Source of the DNA: Acidobacteriaceae bacterium TAA 166
GTDB lineage: Bacteria > Acidobacteriota > Terriglobia > Terriglobales > Acidobacteriaceae
DNA: 64,000 bases
Assembly (NCBI GenBank): GCA_000421065.1
Contig: ATWD01000001.1
Span: forward strand, 3,340,001 to 3,404,000
Reading direction: 5' to 3'
The notes beneath the pieces were generated by a model that had not been told where the DNA came from, did no database searches, and saw nothing but the letters and a program-made list of their open reading frames with translations. The position numbers were made by a program, and so were the translations under genes. This document shows, in pieces, positions 6,957-15,548 of the stretch; within the stretch, counting starts at the first letter, position 1, and each line of letters begins with the position of its first letter.

Positions 6957-8795
6957 TCAACGCTTCTGCTGCAGCCGCTGGATATTGGCCAGAACCTCGG
7001 GATCGTTGGGCCGGATGGTCAGGAGCTTCTGGTAGAGGCTGAGGGCGAGGGCCGGGTGGCCGGACTGCCGGTAGAGTAGAGCCAGGTTGGAGTAGGGCGT
7101 GGGATCGGTGGCGTTGTGGCGAATGGCCTGGATGAACATCAGCTCGGCCTCGTCGATGTGGCCCTGCTGATAGAGCAGCACGCCGAGATCAGTGTAGGCG
7201 CTGGCGTCGTCGGGTGCCAGTTCGATGGTGCGGCGGAACTCGCGCTCGGCCTGGTCGTCATGGCCGGATTGGTGTAGGACGACGGCGAGATTCAGCAGGG
7301 TGGGGGCGTCGTTGGGCTTGAGGGCGAGGGCCTGGCGGTAGGCGCCGGCGGATCGGTCGAGCTGGCCCATGCGGGCGTAGGTCTCGCCGAGTGAGGCGAA
7401 GGCGCGCTCATAGCTTGGGCGCAGACGCGCGGCGTTTTGATAGGCCTCGGCGGCATCGGAGAGCTGGTTAGCTTCGCGCAGGGTGAAACCGAGATTGAAC
7501 CAGAGCGTGGGGCTGGCCGGGGTGGCCTCGAGCGAGCTGCGGAAGAGCTGCGCGGGGGAGTTCCAGTCGGCGAGGCGAGTCTCGAGCCGGTAGACACCCC
7601 ATGCCGCCCAGAGGGCTGCCGCGCACAGGAGGACGTTGCGCAAGGGAAGCTTCGGGGAGCAGACCAGAGAGACGATCGCGATGGCCAGACCGATGGAGGC
7701 GATGAAGCAGAAGCGTTCGGCCATGCCCTGGTAGAGGAAGACGATTCCCGAGAAGGGAGCAAGCGCGAGGAGGAGCCAGGAGAGGCCGAAGGCTGCGGTG
7801 GGCAGCTTCTTTGCAAGCAGTAAAGTGAGGGCGATGAGGCTAAGGAGAACGATCCACGCGAGCGCGAGGACGAGCGGTGCGCTGGACGGAAGCGAGGTCG
7901 AGCGCTCGACGCTCATGCGGAGGGGGAGAATCGTCCAGCCGACGTACTTGCACAGAGTAGCGGCGAAGGTCAGGGGAGCAGAGGGGCCGACGGCGCTACG
8001 GACGTGCAGGGCGATGCGGAGTGTGAAGAGCAGAGCGATGGCGATGAGGTCTGCGCCGAGTACGACGATTGTGGCGCGGGACGGAAGAGGCTCGTGGGAG
8101 CTGCGAAAGTTGAGCCAAATCACGAGCGCAGCGAAGGGGAGGATGAGGATGCCGGACTCATGCGAGAGCAAGGCGGCGAAGGCCGCAAGAGAAGCGGCGA
8201 TGAGCGCGACGGGCTGCCGGCTGCTGAGATAGCGCAGGGTTGCGAGCAGGCTGAGGAGAAGGAAGAAGAGGCAGAGGGGATAGGCCCGGGCGCTGATCCA
8301 GGCGATGGATTCGGAGTTGATAGGAAGGCTGAGCCAGAGCAGAGAGGTGGCGAGGGCAGGCAGGATAGCGAGACGAAGTCTACGAAGGAGCTGGAGCAGG
8401 AGGGCTCCATTAAACGCGTAGAGGAGCAGGCTGGTGAGGTGGTAGCCGATGGGATTGAGTCCCCAGAGATGGCGGTCGAGGGAGAGCGAGATCCAGTAAA
8501 GCGGGCGGTAGCTGGCGCCGGCGGAGTTGGAGGAGAGCAGCTCGCTGGTGAAGTCGACGGGGGCCTGAAGGAAGCGGGTGAAGACGTTGTGCCAGTCGGC
8601 CAGGTTGGGGTTGCGGAGGATCTGGTCGAGGTCGTCGTAGACGAAGGGGGCTTCGAGGGTGTGGCCGTAGAAAAGCAGCACCCAGGCGGCGAGGACGAGG
8701 AGCCAGATCCAGGTAGGGAAGGATTCGGTCCAATGCGCGGGTGTGGGGCGGTGCTTCGCTGCCTGATGCTTTGCTGCGGCTCGGGACAGGGCCAT
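6957..8795 (-). CDS. polytopic membrane protein with C-terminal TPR repeats (TMTC/PMT-like)
   Basis: A 612-residue protein. Residues about 30-410 form many membrane helices, starting WIWLLVLAAWVLLFYGH. An N-terminal loop contains FVYDDLDQILRNPNL, the acidic first-loop motif of PMT/GT-C glycosyltransferase-like proteins. Residues about 435-610 are tetratricopeptide repeats, visible as repeated A..Y..A..L.P units such as YRQALALKPNDAPTLLNLAV and FIQAIRHNATDPTPYSNLAL. This architecture matches TMTC-like proteins. Transfer of a sugar from a polyprenyl donor to exported proteins is plausible but not demonstrated. No clear partner gene lies nearby. Confidence 0.82.
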   Translation of the reverse strand: MALSRAAAKHQAAKHRPTPAHWTESFPTWIWLLVLAAWVLLFYGHTLEAPFVYDDLDQILRNPNLADWHNVFTRFLQAPVDFTSELLSSNSAGASYRPLYWISLSLDRHLWGLNPIGYHLTSLLLYAFNGALLLQLLRRLRLAILPALATSLLWLSLPINSESIAWISARAYPLCLFFLLLSLLATLRYLSSRQPVALIAASLAAFAALLSHESGILILPFAALVIWLNFRSSHEPLPSRATIVVLGADLIAIALLFTLRIALHVRSAVGPSAPLTFAATLCKYVGWTILPLRMSVERSTSLPSSAPLVLALAWIVLLSLIALTLLLAKKLPTAAFGLSWLLLALAPFSGIVFLYQGMAERFCFIASIGLAIAIVSLVCSPKLPLRNVLLCAAALWAAWGVYRLETRLADWNSPAQLFRSSLEATPASPTLWFNLGFTLREANQLSDAAEAYQNAARLRPSYERAFASLGETYARMGQLDRSAGAYRQALALKPNDAPTLLNLAVVLHQSGHDDQAEREFRRTIELAPDDASAYTDLGVLLYQQGHIDEAELMFIQAIRHNATDPTPYSNLALLYRQSGHPALALSLYQKLLTIRPNDPEVLANIQRLQQKR

Positions 8796-8823
8796 GCATT
8801 TGATGATAGTTCGCGGGATGTAC

Positions 8824-8848
8824 TAGGCCGTGTCGGCCTATTGTTTTT
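8824..8848 (+). terminator. terminator-like hairpin (plus strand)
   Basis: TAGGCCG-TGT-CGGCCTA is a perfect 7-bp stem followed by TTGTTTTT. The shape is that of a rho-independent terminator on the plus strand, yet both flanking genes are on the minus strand. It lies just left of repeat fragment R5 and may be part of a decayed repeat or end antisense transcription. Confidence 0.4.
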
Positions 8849-8854
8849 GGAAAA

Positions 8855-8900
8855 CATGCGCTCCACGCGCAGGGCGCCCAGCTGGCAGGTCATCGTCTTT
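8855..8900. repeat. dispersed-repeat fragment, copy R5 (right half)
   Basis: GCGCTCCACGCGCAGGGCGC followed by CAGCTGGCAGGTCATCGTCTTT. The last segment is the reverse complement of the left tip of R2 (AAGACGATGACCTGCC). Only one outer arm and tip remain. It lies in the gap between the TPR membrane protein start (8795) and the end of the ThiE-like gene (8937). Confidence 0.7.
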
Positions 8901-8936
8901 CCTCCCAAATCGCGGATTTGAATTTGTGGATGCGCC

Positions 8937-9620
8937 CTAGGTGTTAAGGAAGAGGCGGATTCCTGCGATGCCCTTGGCACCTGCGGCGAGGCACTGAGCA
9001 GCATTCTCGTAGGTGACACCGCCGAGGGCGTAGATCGGGATGGGGGCCGCAGCCTCGCAGGCGTCGCGCAGGACATTAAGGCCGGCGGCGGGAGTGACGA
9101 TCTTGCCGTCGACGGTTTTGCCGAAGACGGGCGCGAAGAGGATGGCGTCGGCGTGGATGCGGCAGGCGATCTGGATCTCGGCGAGGGTGTGGCAGGAGAC
9201 GGTGACGGTGGGGTGGGGCAGGCCGAGGCTTCGATAGCGGCGGCGAACGTCATCGGGAAGAAGGGGAGAGCGGGAGGGGAGGTGCATGCCATGGGCGCAG
9301 CTCTCGGTGGCGGCCGAGATACTTCCGTTGATCAGCAGAAGCGTTGGGGTGGCCTCCGCTACGATTCGGGAGAGGGTGGCTGAGGCGAGCGCGGAGAGTT
9401 CCGCAGGAGGAAGGTCTCTTTCGCGGAGCTGGATGAGGTCGATGCCGTCGCGAGCCCATTGCGCGGCTCGTTCGAGCAGGGCTGCGCGTCGCTGGGGCTC
9501 ATCGCCAGGGAAGAGAGATCGATCGGTGATGGCGCAGCGGAGCACGTCGATAAGTGTATTGGCTGACGAGCGGGAGCGTGAGATGGCCTGCCGGCTTTGG
9601 ATTCTCTCGTCCCGCTTCAC
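8937..9620 (-). CDS. thiE: thiamine-phosphate synthase / TenI-like protein
   Basis: A ThiE/TenI-fold barrel of up to 227 residues. LIQLRERDLPPAE carries the QLRxRD motif. TVSCHTLAEI, FAPVFGKTVDGK and YALGGVTYENAAQCLAAGA match the later family motifs. The usual DRxDLA segment instead reads INGSISAATESCAHGMHLPS. This is seen in divergent ThiE and TenI-type proteins, so thiazole tautomerase activity is an alternative. The first possible start is GTG 9620; GTG 9545, just before LRCAITDRS, fits family length better. I see no TPP riboswitch core upstream. It probably couples HMP-PP and thiazole phosphate to thiamine phosphate in the cytosol. Confidence 0.8.
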   Translation of the reverse strand: MKRDERIQSRQAISRSRSSANTLIDVLRCAITDRSLFPGDEPQRRAALLERAAQWARDGIDLIQLRERDLPPAELSALASATLSRIVAEATPTLLLINGSISAATESCAHGMHLPSRSPLLPDDVRRRYRSLGLPHPTVTVSCHTLAEIQIACRIHADAILFAPVFGKTVDGKIVTPAAGLNVLRDACEAAAPIPIYALGGVTYENAAQCLAAGAKGIAGIRLFLNT

Positions 9621-9705
9621 TCCCCATTGATGGGCACCGAGGAGCCTCTGTGGTAGTTTTTAGGCAGCAAGTGTGTTCCGGAAGAATGGCGTGTTCCATT
9701 CACTA

Positions 9706-9723
9706 ACTCTCTTACAAGAGAGT
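9706..9723. other. short inverted repeat in divergent promoter region
   Basis: ACTCTCTTACAAGAGAGT is a near-perfect inverted repeat in the 236-bp gap between the divergent ThiE-like and sthA genes. The loop is too small for a good hairpin, so an operator is more likely than a terminator. No known binding-site consensus is matched. The rest of the gap shows nothing I can assign. Confidence 0.35.
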
Positions 9724-9856
9724 GGGTTACGACGAAATCAGGCCTGGGCGAGCGGTAAAGGAGTTCTTATACCGGCTTGTCGGTGCGGGGCCTGAGACGA
9801 GAGAAGCGGCCCAGGCCGCAGGTAAGGTGAGTCCGGATGGTTCTGGATAGGGGTTT

Positions 9857-11257
9857 ATGAGCAGCAGCGTCTACGATCTGATCGTTATCGGGTCCGGCCC
9901 GGCCGGGCAGCGCGCGGCGATCTATGCCGCCAAGCTGGGCAAGAAGGTCGCTCTGGTGGAGATGCGCGAGGTGGTGGGCGGCGTGTCGATCAACACGGGT
10001 ACGATTCCGTCGAAGACGATGCGCGAGGCGGTCCTTCATCTCTCCGGTTACAACTACAAGTCTATCTACGGCATGAACTACCGGGTGAAGGAGAGGATCA
10101 CGATGGCGGATCTGGCCTTCCGGGTACAGCACGTCATCAAGACCGAGATCGATGTGACCGAGGCGCAGCTTTCGCGCAACAACGTGGAGATGCTCTCGGG
10201 TGTTGCCAGCTTCGAGGATGCGACCCATGTGAAGGTGACCAACTCCAAGGGCGCGACCGTCTATGAAACCGCGAACACGTTGATCGCGACGGGAACCAAG
10301 CCCGCAACCTCGGACAAGGTTCCGATCAACGGCAAGACGATCATCAACAGCGACCTGGTGCTGGATCTGAACAATCTGCCGAAGACGATGATCGTCGTCG
10401 GTGGCGGCGTGATCGGGGTGGAGTACACCTGCATGTTCGCCGCGCTGGGCGTGCGCATGACCCTGATCGAGCGACGGCCGAGGCTGCTCGAGTTCGCCGA
10501 TCAGGAGATTATCGAGGCTCTGAGCTACCACCTGCGTGATGCCCGCGTGACCATGCGCCTGAACGAAGAGGTGGAGTCGGTAGAGGATCACGACGACGGC
10601 ACGGTGGTGGCCAACCTTGAGAGTAAGAAGAAAGTTCAGGGCGATGCCCTGCTGTACGCAGTCGGACGCCAGGGCAACGTGGACGAGCTGAACCTGCCCG
10701 CGGTGGGAATCGAGGCGGACCGGCGCGGCCGCATCCCGGTGGACAAGGACTTCCGCACCAAGTGCCCGAACATCTTCGCGACCGGCGATGTGATCGGATT
10801 TCCGTCGCTGGCTTCGGTCTCGATGGAGCAGGGAAGGATTGCCGCAGCCCGGGCCTTCGGCGATGAGTCGATTGTGTCGAACCCGAGCTTCTATCCATAT
10901 GGCATCTATACGATTCCTGAGATCAGCTTTATCGGCAAGACCGAGGAGCAGCTGACCGAGGAGGACGTTCCTTATGAGGTCGGGGTGGCGTACTATCGCG
11001 AGATTGCGCGCGGACAGATTCGCGGCGATACGACGGGTCGCCTGAAGCTGGTTTTTCACCGGGAGAATCACTCCATCCTGGGCGTACACATCATCGGCGA
11101 GGGCGCGAGCGAGCTGCTGCACATCGGACAGGCGGTGATGGCGCTGGGTGGAACCATCGAATACTTCGTGGATACGGTCTTCAACTACCCAACTCTGGCG
11201 GAATGTTATAAAGTGGCGGCTTTCAATGGATTGAACCGCGTCAGCAAGTTCGATTGA
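9857..11257 (+). CDS. sthA: soluble pyridine nucleotide transhydrogenase (Si-specific)
   Basis: A 466-residue flavoprotein of the disulfide-reductase superfamily that balances NADH and NADPH in the cytosol. It has an N-terminal FAD fold (YDLIVIGSGPAGQRAA), a central NAD(P) fold (MIVVGGGVIGVEYTCMFAALG), a second FAD contact (NIFATGDVIGFPSLASVSME) and a C-terminal dimer domain (YPTLAECYKVAAFNGLNR). The redox CxxxxC pair of lipoamide dehydrogenases is absent: the segment reads GGVSINTGTIPSKT with no cysteine. That excludes disulfide reduction and favours transhydrogenase. Length is normal. The ROK gene follows after 52 bp and may be cotranscribed. Confidence 0.93.
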   Translation: MSSSVYDLIVIGSGPAGQRAAIYAAKLGKKVALVEMREVVGGVSINTGTIPSKTMREAVLHLSGYNYKSIYGMNYRVKERITMADLAFRVQHVIKTEIDVTEAQLSRNNVEMLSGVASFEDATHVKVTNSKGATVYETANTLIATGTKPATSDKVPINGKTIINSDLVLDLNNLPKTMIVVGGGVIGVEYTCMFAALGVRMTLIERRPRLLEFADQEIIEALSYHLRDARVTMRLNEEVESVEDHDDGTVVANLESKKKVQGDALLYAVGRQGNVDELNLPAVGIEADRRGRIPVDKDFRTKCPNIFATGDVIGFPSLASVSMEQGRIAAARAFGDESIVSNPSFYPYGIYTIPEISFIGKTEEQLTEEDVPYEVGVAYYREIARGQIRGDTTGRLKLVFHRENHSILGVHIIGEGASELLHIGQAVMALGGTIEYFVDTVFNYPTLAECYKVAAFNGLNRVSKFD

Positions 11258-11309
11258 GAGAAGAGCGATCTGAGATGCGGCGAAAGAGAGTTCGGCACGA
11301 GAGGAAGCA

Positions 11310-12203
11310 ATGGCGAAGTCGGTTGGTGTGACGTTATCGGAGCGGGTGTTTACAGGACTGGTGGTGGATCACGAGCTCTCCGGCGAGTTGAACCGGTTCC
11401 CGAAGGATGAGGACGAGCTGGGAGCGCTGGTCGAGATGCACACCGACGCGATCGTCGAGACGATCTGCTCGCAGTTGGTGGCGGCGGCAGGCGACACGAA
11501 GCTGGACGCGGTGGGAGTTGCTGTACCGGGGCTGGTGAAGAACGGCGTGGTGGAGGAGGCTCCGAACCTGCCTCAGCTCAAAGGGGCTCGGCTGCGCGAC
11601 CTGATCACGGCCAAGCTGAAGGAGCATGGGATCGAAGCTCCGGTAACGATTCTGAACGACGCCGACGGGGTTGCCGCGGGTCTGGCGGCCAGCCACGGCA
11701 AGCTGGACAGCATGATCCGGGTGTGGACGCTGGGAATGGGAATCGGTTTTGGACGGTACCCGTTTACTCCCGGGGTGTGGGAGGGCGGACATACGGTGGT
11801 GACGCTCGACGAGAAAGAGACCTACTGCGGCTGCGGGGGTCGGGGACATCTGGAGGGTGTGATGGGGCACCGTTCTATGCGTCTGCGCTTTCTCGACATG
11901 GAGCCGGAGGAGGTCTTCGAGGCCGCAAAGAAGGGCGATGCCCGTTGCCTGGAGTTCAAGAAGCTCTATCATCGCGCACTGGCTGCGGCGACGGCGTCAT
12001 CGATTCACATGGCGGGGACGGGCAAGTTCTTCCTGACCGGACCCTATGTGCACTTCGTCGATCTTCCGATGCTCAAGGATTACACCCAGCAGATGGTGAA
12101 GATGAGTCCGCTGCAGGGATATTCGCTCGAGATCGTCGAAGAGAAGGCGGAGAATCGGGTCATTGGCTCGGCGGTCAGCGCAGAGCAGGCCGCTGGGCTG
12201 TAG
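11310..12203 (+). CDS. ROK-family protein, divergent (kinase activity uncertain)
   Basis: A 297-residue ROK protein (sugar kinase/repressor fold). VGVAVPGLVKNG, PVTILNDADGVAAGLAA (catalytic-type Asp), LGMGIGFG and WEGGHTVV match ROK segments in order. The zinc motif is C-G-C-G-G-R-G-H-L-E, with His in place of the usual third Cys. The N-terminal phosphate-binding motif DxGGTK is not present: the protein starts MAKSVGVTLSERVFTGLVVD. A phosphotransfer role is therefore uncertain. There is no helix-turn-helix domain, so it is not a ROK repressor. GAGAGGAAG precedes the ATG. It follows sthA on the same strand. Confidence 0.82.
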   Translation: MAKSVGVTLSERVFTGLVVDHELSGELNRFPKDEDELGALVEMHTDAIVETICSQLVAAAGDTKLDAVGVAVPGLVKNGVVEEAPNLPQLKGARLRDLITAKLKEHGIEAPVTILNDADGVAAGLAASHGKLDSMIRVWTLGMGIGFGRYPFTPGVWEGGHTVVTLDEKETYCGCGGRGHLEGVMGHRSMRLRFLDMEPEEVFEAAKKGDARCLEFKKLYHRALAAATASSIHMAGTGKFFLTGPYVHFVDLPMLKDYTQQMVKMSPLQGYSLEIVEEKAENRVIGSAVSAEQAAGL

Positions 12204-12246
12204 CGGCGGCAAAATCTAATCTGCTTTATTTAGGTAAAGATTCTCT

Positions 12247-12298
12247 GGCCTGCCGGCGGACCGCTCCACGCGCAGTGGGGCCCGCGCGGCAGCGCCTG
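12247..12298. repeat. dispersed-repeat, copy R6 (internally deleted)
   Basis: GGCCTGCCGGCGGACCGCTC joins a left tip directly to the right outer arm CGCTCCACGCGCAGTGGGGC, followed by the right tip CGCGGCAGCGCCTG. The whole centre is missing, leaving 52 bp. It fills the convergent gap between the ROK gene and the DUF1080 gene. Confidence 0.8.
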
Positions 12299-12303
12299 AT
12301 TCA

Positions 12304-13194
12304 TCAATCGAACTTGCGCAGCCAGATATCGCGAACCGAGATCTTCGAGGGCTGGCTTTCGATCTCGAACCCGATGAGTCCGGGCTGGTTGTTGACGGAG
12401 TCCTTGTTGTCGTCGATGAAGATGGCCATCAGCTGGCCATTCATGATGTGCATCATCACTCCGCCGCGGGCAATGATCTCGTAGTCGTTCCACTCGTTGA
12501 CCTTTACGTAACCGCCGAGGGCCTGTTTGTCGCCGATGTTGGCGACAAGGCGGTTGGGCTGGCTGGGCAACGCCTGCGTAACCTGGCCACGGAAGGCGAG
12601 GATGCCCTGCATGGTGTTCTCGGAGTACCACTGGCCGGTGTGGTTGGCGGCGGCTGCGCGGACGGGAAACCAGAAGTCGGCCTGGGGCCCGGTCATCATG
12701 AACTTGAGGTCATAAGGCGGGCCCCCCGCAGGCTGGGGGCGGGTCCAGGGAATGCCGGTGACGCTGCGGTACTGGATGCCTCCGCCACCTCCTTTTTCGA
12801 TCTTCATCTGCAGCTTGAGGTCGAAGTCGCGGGCCTTGTCGCCGCGGTAGACGATGTAGTTGTTGCCCTTGGGCTTGCCCTCGAAGGTCTCGCCGATCAT
12901 GATGCCGTTCTCGACGCGCCAGATGCTGGGTTCGGCGTCCCAGCCGGAGAAGGTCTTGCCGTCGAAGATCTGTTTGTAGCCGGTGTGCTCGTCGATGTCG
13001 TAGGGTGCGGGGTCGTGGAACTGGGGCATGCCGGGGAGCATGATTCCATTGGGGCCGGGCACAGGGGGCCTGGCCGGGGGAGCGACGAGAGCGGGCGGGA
13101 CGATCTGGGCGAAGGCCGAGAGCGAGAGGGCCATCGCGAAGGAGGCGAGTGATGCGCCTATGCGGCGTGGAGAGAGGCGATGCTTTACGTTCAT
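12304..13194 (-). CDS. secreted DUF1080 (3-keto-disaccharide hydrolase-type) protein
   Basis: A 296-residue exported protein. An N-terminal signal peptide (LASFAMALSLSAFAQ) is followed by a proline-rich spacer, then one DUF1080 domain from about residue 73. GYKQIFDGKTFSGWDAEPSI is the family opening; GGGGGIQYRS and NDYEIIARGG are conserved strands of the jelly-roll. Such domains bind or hydrolyse carbohydrates, and some characterised members act on 3-keto-glycosides. The specificity of this one cannot be read from sequence. The protein ends SVRDIWLRKFD as usual for the family. Confidence 0.88.
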   Translation of the reverse strand: MNVKHRLSPRRIGASLASFAMALSLSAFAQIVPPALVAPPARPPVPGPNGIMLPGMPQFHDPAPYDIDEHTGYKQIFDGKTFSGWDAEPSIWRVENGIMIGETFEGKPKGNNYIVYRGDKARDFDLKLQMKIEKGGGGGIQYRSVTGIPWTRPQPAGGPPYDLKFMMTGPQADFWFPVRAAAANHTGQWYSENTMQGILAFRGQVTQALPSQPNRLVANIGDKQALGGYVKVNEWNDYEIIARGGVMMHIMNGQLMAIFIDDNKDSVNNQPGLIGFEIESQPSKISVRDIWLRKFD

Positions 13195-13477
13195 GGGTTT
13201 TCGCGCCTTGAAATTGAGACGTTTCAGAACGGATACGAGTGTAGTTGGGAAGAGAGGAATTGGCTCTACTTCGGTAGCAAAAAGATTTTAGCTTGACGGT
13301 TCTGGCCAGGAGTTGGTCTTGAGTGCGATCGGTGAGATCGAAATCTGGAAGAACGGCTTCTATTCCACCGAAACTTCCGAAAGGCACGGATTACTTCCCG
13401 CAAGCCGATTTGGGGGTAGCAACTGAGGCGGGCGAACAAGTCGTTGGAACCTGCACGATCTGTTGCTCTATGAGAAC

Positions 13478-13867
13478 ATGGCTAGCATGGATTCCATCGC
13501 ACGCAGTCCCGAACACGCTATTGAGATTCTCGATCGCGCCTTCAACGAAGGTGATCTGGAAACAATCATGAATTTCTACGATGAGTCTGCGATCGTAGTG
13601 CCTCAACCTGGGATCGAGGCTAGGGGGAAAGCGGCCATCCGCGAAATGTACGCGAAGATGCTAAAGCCGGGGATAATGGCCCGCCAGCTAAAAATACGTG
13701 TGCTCGAAGCAGACGGAATCGCACTCTTCATCTCTCAGTGGAGCCTCAGGCGGCCAGAGCAGGGAGAGGCAACCTTCATCTCAACCACAGTGCTACGTCA
13801 ACAGCACGATGGCGGGTGGAGAGCGCTAATTGATAACGCACAAGGACCGGCGATTCTCGACGATTGA
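13478..13867 (+). CDS. SnoaL/NTF2-like protein
   Basis: About 129 residues with the cone-shaped NTF2-like pattern. SPEHAIEILDRAFNEGDLET is the first helix pair, then YDESAIVVPQPGIEARGKAA (strand and the conserved VxxPxGxxxxGxxAI motif), and STTVLRQQHDGGWRALIDNA at the end. ATG 13478 (MASMDS) and ATG 13487 are both possible starts. Members of this YybH-like group are often annotated as ketosteroid-isomerase-like and are mostly uncharacterised. The 283-bp gap before it shows nothing I recognise. Confidence 0.8.
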   Translation: MASMDSIARSPEHAIEILDRAFNEGDLETIMNFYDESAIVVPQPGIEARGKAAIREMYAKMLKPGIMARQLKIRVLEADGIALFISQWSLRRPEQGEATFISTTVLRQQHDGGWRALIDNAQGPAILDD

Positions 13868-13916
13868 ACATAGGTTTTGTGAAACGCCCTTCCCGTCATC
13901 TTACGGCTTATCAGGT

Positions 13917-14305
13917 ATGCATAGCGAAGGCCAACGTGCGACAAGAAGCTTGATTGGAATCTCCTTATGCCTCTTTTTTCTCTCAGGTTGCAATCTTTGC
14001 TCATTCGACGCGACTGAAGAAGGTAGTCTCTCCGAACGGTAAATGGGCAGCATAGGTTGGTGTGAGAGACTGCGGAGCAATGACGTCCGAGGTCGGTATA
14101 GTCGAGTTAGAGCGAGACGGACGGTTTGGCAAGAAGCGAACTGCCGTTTTCACGGTGAAGTAATGAGCGTTCAATCTCTGTATCGTGGGTTGGCGGCACG
14201 TTGCAAATCAATTGCTCTGCATGCTACGAACCCGATGTGTTTAAGAAAGATTCGCAAGTCGAAGATTTACTAATCAAATACCATCTCTTCTCGGATAGCC
14301 GATGA
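13917..14305 (+). pseudogene. broken lipoprotein gene (two frameshifts, one stop)
   Basis: The start (ATG 13917, MHSEGQRATRSLIGISLCLF then FLSGCN) is a lipoprotein signal with lipobox LSGC. The frame ends at SLSER after 41 codons. The next frame continues with KKVVSPNGKWAA, an in-frame TAG, then VGVRDCGAMTSEVGIVELER and FGKKRTAVFTVK. The third frame continues with RSISVSWVGGTLQINCSACY and EPDVFKKDSQVEDLLIKYHL, stopping at 14305. Read together they form one lipoprotein of about 125 residues whose parts follow each other without gaps. It is almost certainly a dead gene rather than three small ones. The function of the intact family is unknown to me. Confidence 0.75.
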
Positions 14306-14446
14306 GATGAGAAACGCTCTTCGCTTCAATAGTGCGTGAATCGGGCCTGCGTGGCTGAACAGGAGAGCGTTGGCAAGGGCGGCGTTGAAATCCCTTTGAG
14401 ATTTCCCTATTTACAGCGCCCTGTGCGGGGTAGTCTTTGCTCCAAT

Positions 14447-15268
14447 CTAGCGCTGGCAGGTGGGGCAGAAGTGCGAGCTGCGGCCACCGACTACGATGCG
14501 CTCGATGGGGGTGGAGCAGGTGCGGCAGGGCTCTCCGGTGCGGGAGTACACGCGGTGGTGGAGTTGGAAGAAGCCGGCTACTCCCTCGGCATCGACGTAG
14601 TCGGAGACGGAGGAGCCGCCGAGCTTGATGGCGTGTTTGAGGACCTTGACCAGCGCGGTGCGGAGGCGCGTGAGCTCGTCGCGGGTGAGGCGTCCGGCCT
14701 GGCGGCGCGGGCGGATTCCGGCGCGAAAGAGAGCCTCGTCGGCGTAGATGTTGCCGACGCCATGCAGCAGCGATTGGTTGAGCAGCGCGGCTTTGATGGG
14801 GGTCTTGCGGTTGCGGAAGAGAGCGATAAAGTCTTCGTTCGAGATGGTGAGGGGGTCTTTGCCGGGGCCGGTGTATTCATCGGTCGAGACAGAGAGGCGT
14901 CCGAAGCGGCGGGCATCGACGAAGCGGAGTTCTTTGCCTCCGGAGAGGGTGAGGATGGCGTGGGTGTGGGGCGGAGGCTCGGTCTCTGGAGCAGAGACGA
15001 GAAGGCGGCCGGTCATGCCGAGGTGGACGAGGAACTGCACTGAAGGCTGAGATTTTTTGCCGGGATGCCGGATGAGGTCGGCGACGATCGTCTTGCCGAT
15101 GCGGCGGACGCGGTCGATGCGGGAACCGGTGAGGACTTCGGCGATCTCTTCAGGCCTTGACTTGAAGGTTTGGGGCTTGTTACTGGTCCAGACGCTGGTG
15201 ATGGTCTGTCCGTGGACGCGCTGGTGAACGCCGTTGGCGACGGTTTCGACTTCAGGAAGCTCGGGCAT
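14447..15268 (-). CDS. mutM: formamidopyrimidine-DNA glycosylase
   Basis: A 273-residue Fpg/MutM base-excision repair enzyme that removes 8-oxoguanine and formamidopyrimidines and nicks the site. The start at 15268 gives MPELPEVETVANGVHQRVHG, where the processed Pro2 is the catalytic Schiff-base residue and Glu3 the partner. VHLGMTGRLL and NQSLLHGVGNIYADEALFRA (H2TH region) are present. The C-terminus has the zinc finger C-x2-C ... C-x2-C (CRTC, CPTC). The frame is open farther upstream, but that part is repeat R7 and not MutM. It is divergent from the YVTN protein gene. Confidence 0.96.
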   Translation of the reverse strand: MPELPEVETVANGVHQRVHGQTITSVWTSNKPQTFKSRPEEIAEVLTGSRIDRVRRIGKTIVADLIRHPGKKSQPSVQFLVHLGMTGRLLVSAPETEPPPHTHAILTLSGGKELRFVDARRFGRLSVSTDEYTGPGKDPLTISNEDFIALFRNRKTPIKAALLNQSLLHGVGNIYADEALFRAGIRPRRQAGRLTRDELTRLRTALVKVLKHAIKLGGSSVSDYVDAEGVAGFFQLHHRVYSRTGEPCRTCSTPIERIVVGGRSSHFCPTCQR

Positions 15269-15284
15269 GCCTGAGTTGAGTATA

Positions 15285-15473
15285 GGCCTGCCGGCCAGGC
15301 CCACTGCGCGTGGAGCGGTCACTTCGTGACGCGTATACCGGTTTCGCCGTGGGCCTCCCACTGGTCGGCGCGAAGATGTTTGCGAGCGACCAACGGGAGC
15401 CGCGACCCGAAAGGGATATACGCATCACGAAGTGACCGCTCCACGCGCAGTGGGCCGGCCGGCAGCGCTGTCT
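15285..15473. repeat. dispersed imperfect-palindrome repeat, copy R7 (full length)
   Basis: This is the clearest example of the family. Left tip GGCCTGCCGGCC, left outer arm CACTGCGCGTGGAGCGGTCA, inner arm TTTCGCCGTGGGCC, centre around 15375-15385, then CGACCAACGGGAGCC, CCCGAAAGGGATATACG, the right outer arm TGACCGCTCCACGCGCAGTG and tip GGCCGGCAGCGCTG. The outer arms (about 15303-15329 and 15425-15452) are reverse complements. It sits between the divergent mutM and YVTN genes. Confidence 0.9.
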
Positions 15474-15548
15474 TTTGCAACGCTTTTTTGTGGAGGTGAA
15501 ATTTTTGGCTGACGGGCTTTGGAGATTCTCTCTATACTTGCGTGCGTT

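Noticed and set aside
9621..9856. TPP riboswitch upstream of the ThiE-like gene
   Set aside because: I looked for the CUGAGA and AUGCNNGCGNAGGGA core elements on the minus strand and did not find them.
13323..13571. Open frame of 82 codons before the SnoaL-like gene
   Set aside because: No family likeness and it overlaps the real gene out of frame.
14043..14273. Separate 76-codon gene downstream of the lipoprotein start
   Set aside because: Its frame is out of register with the continuous lipoprotein reading, which explains the region better as one broken gene.
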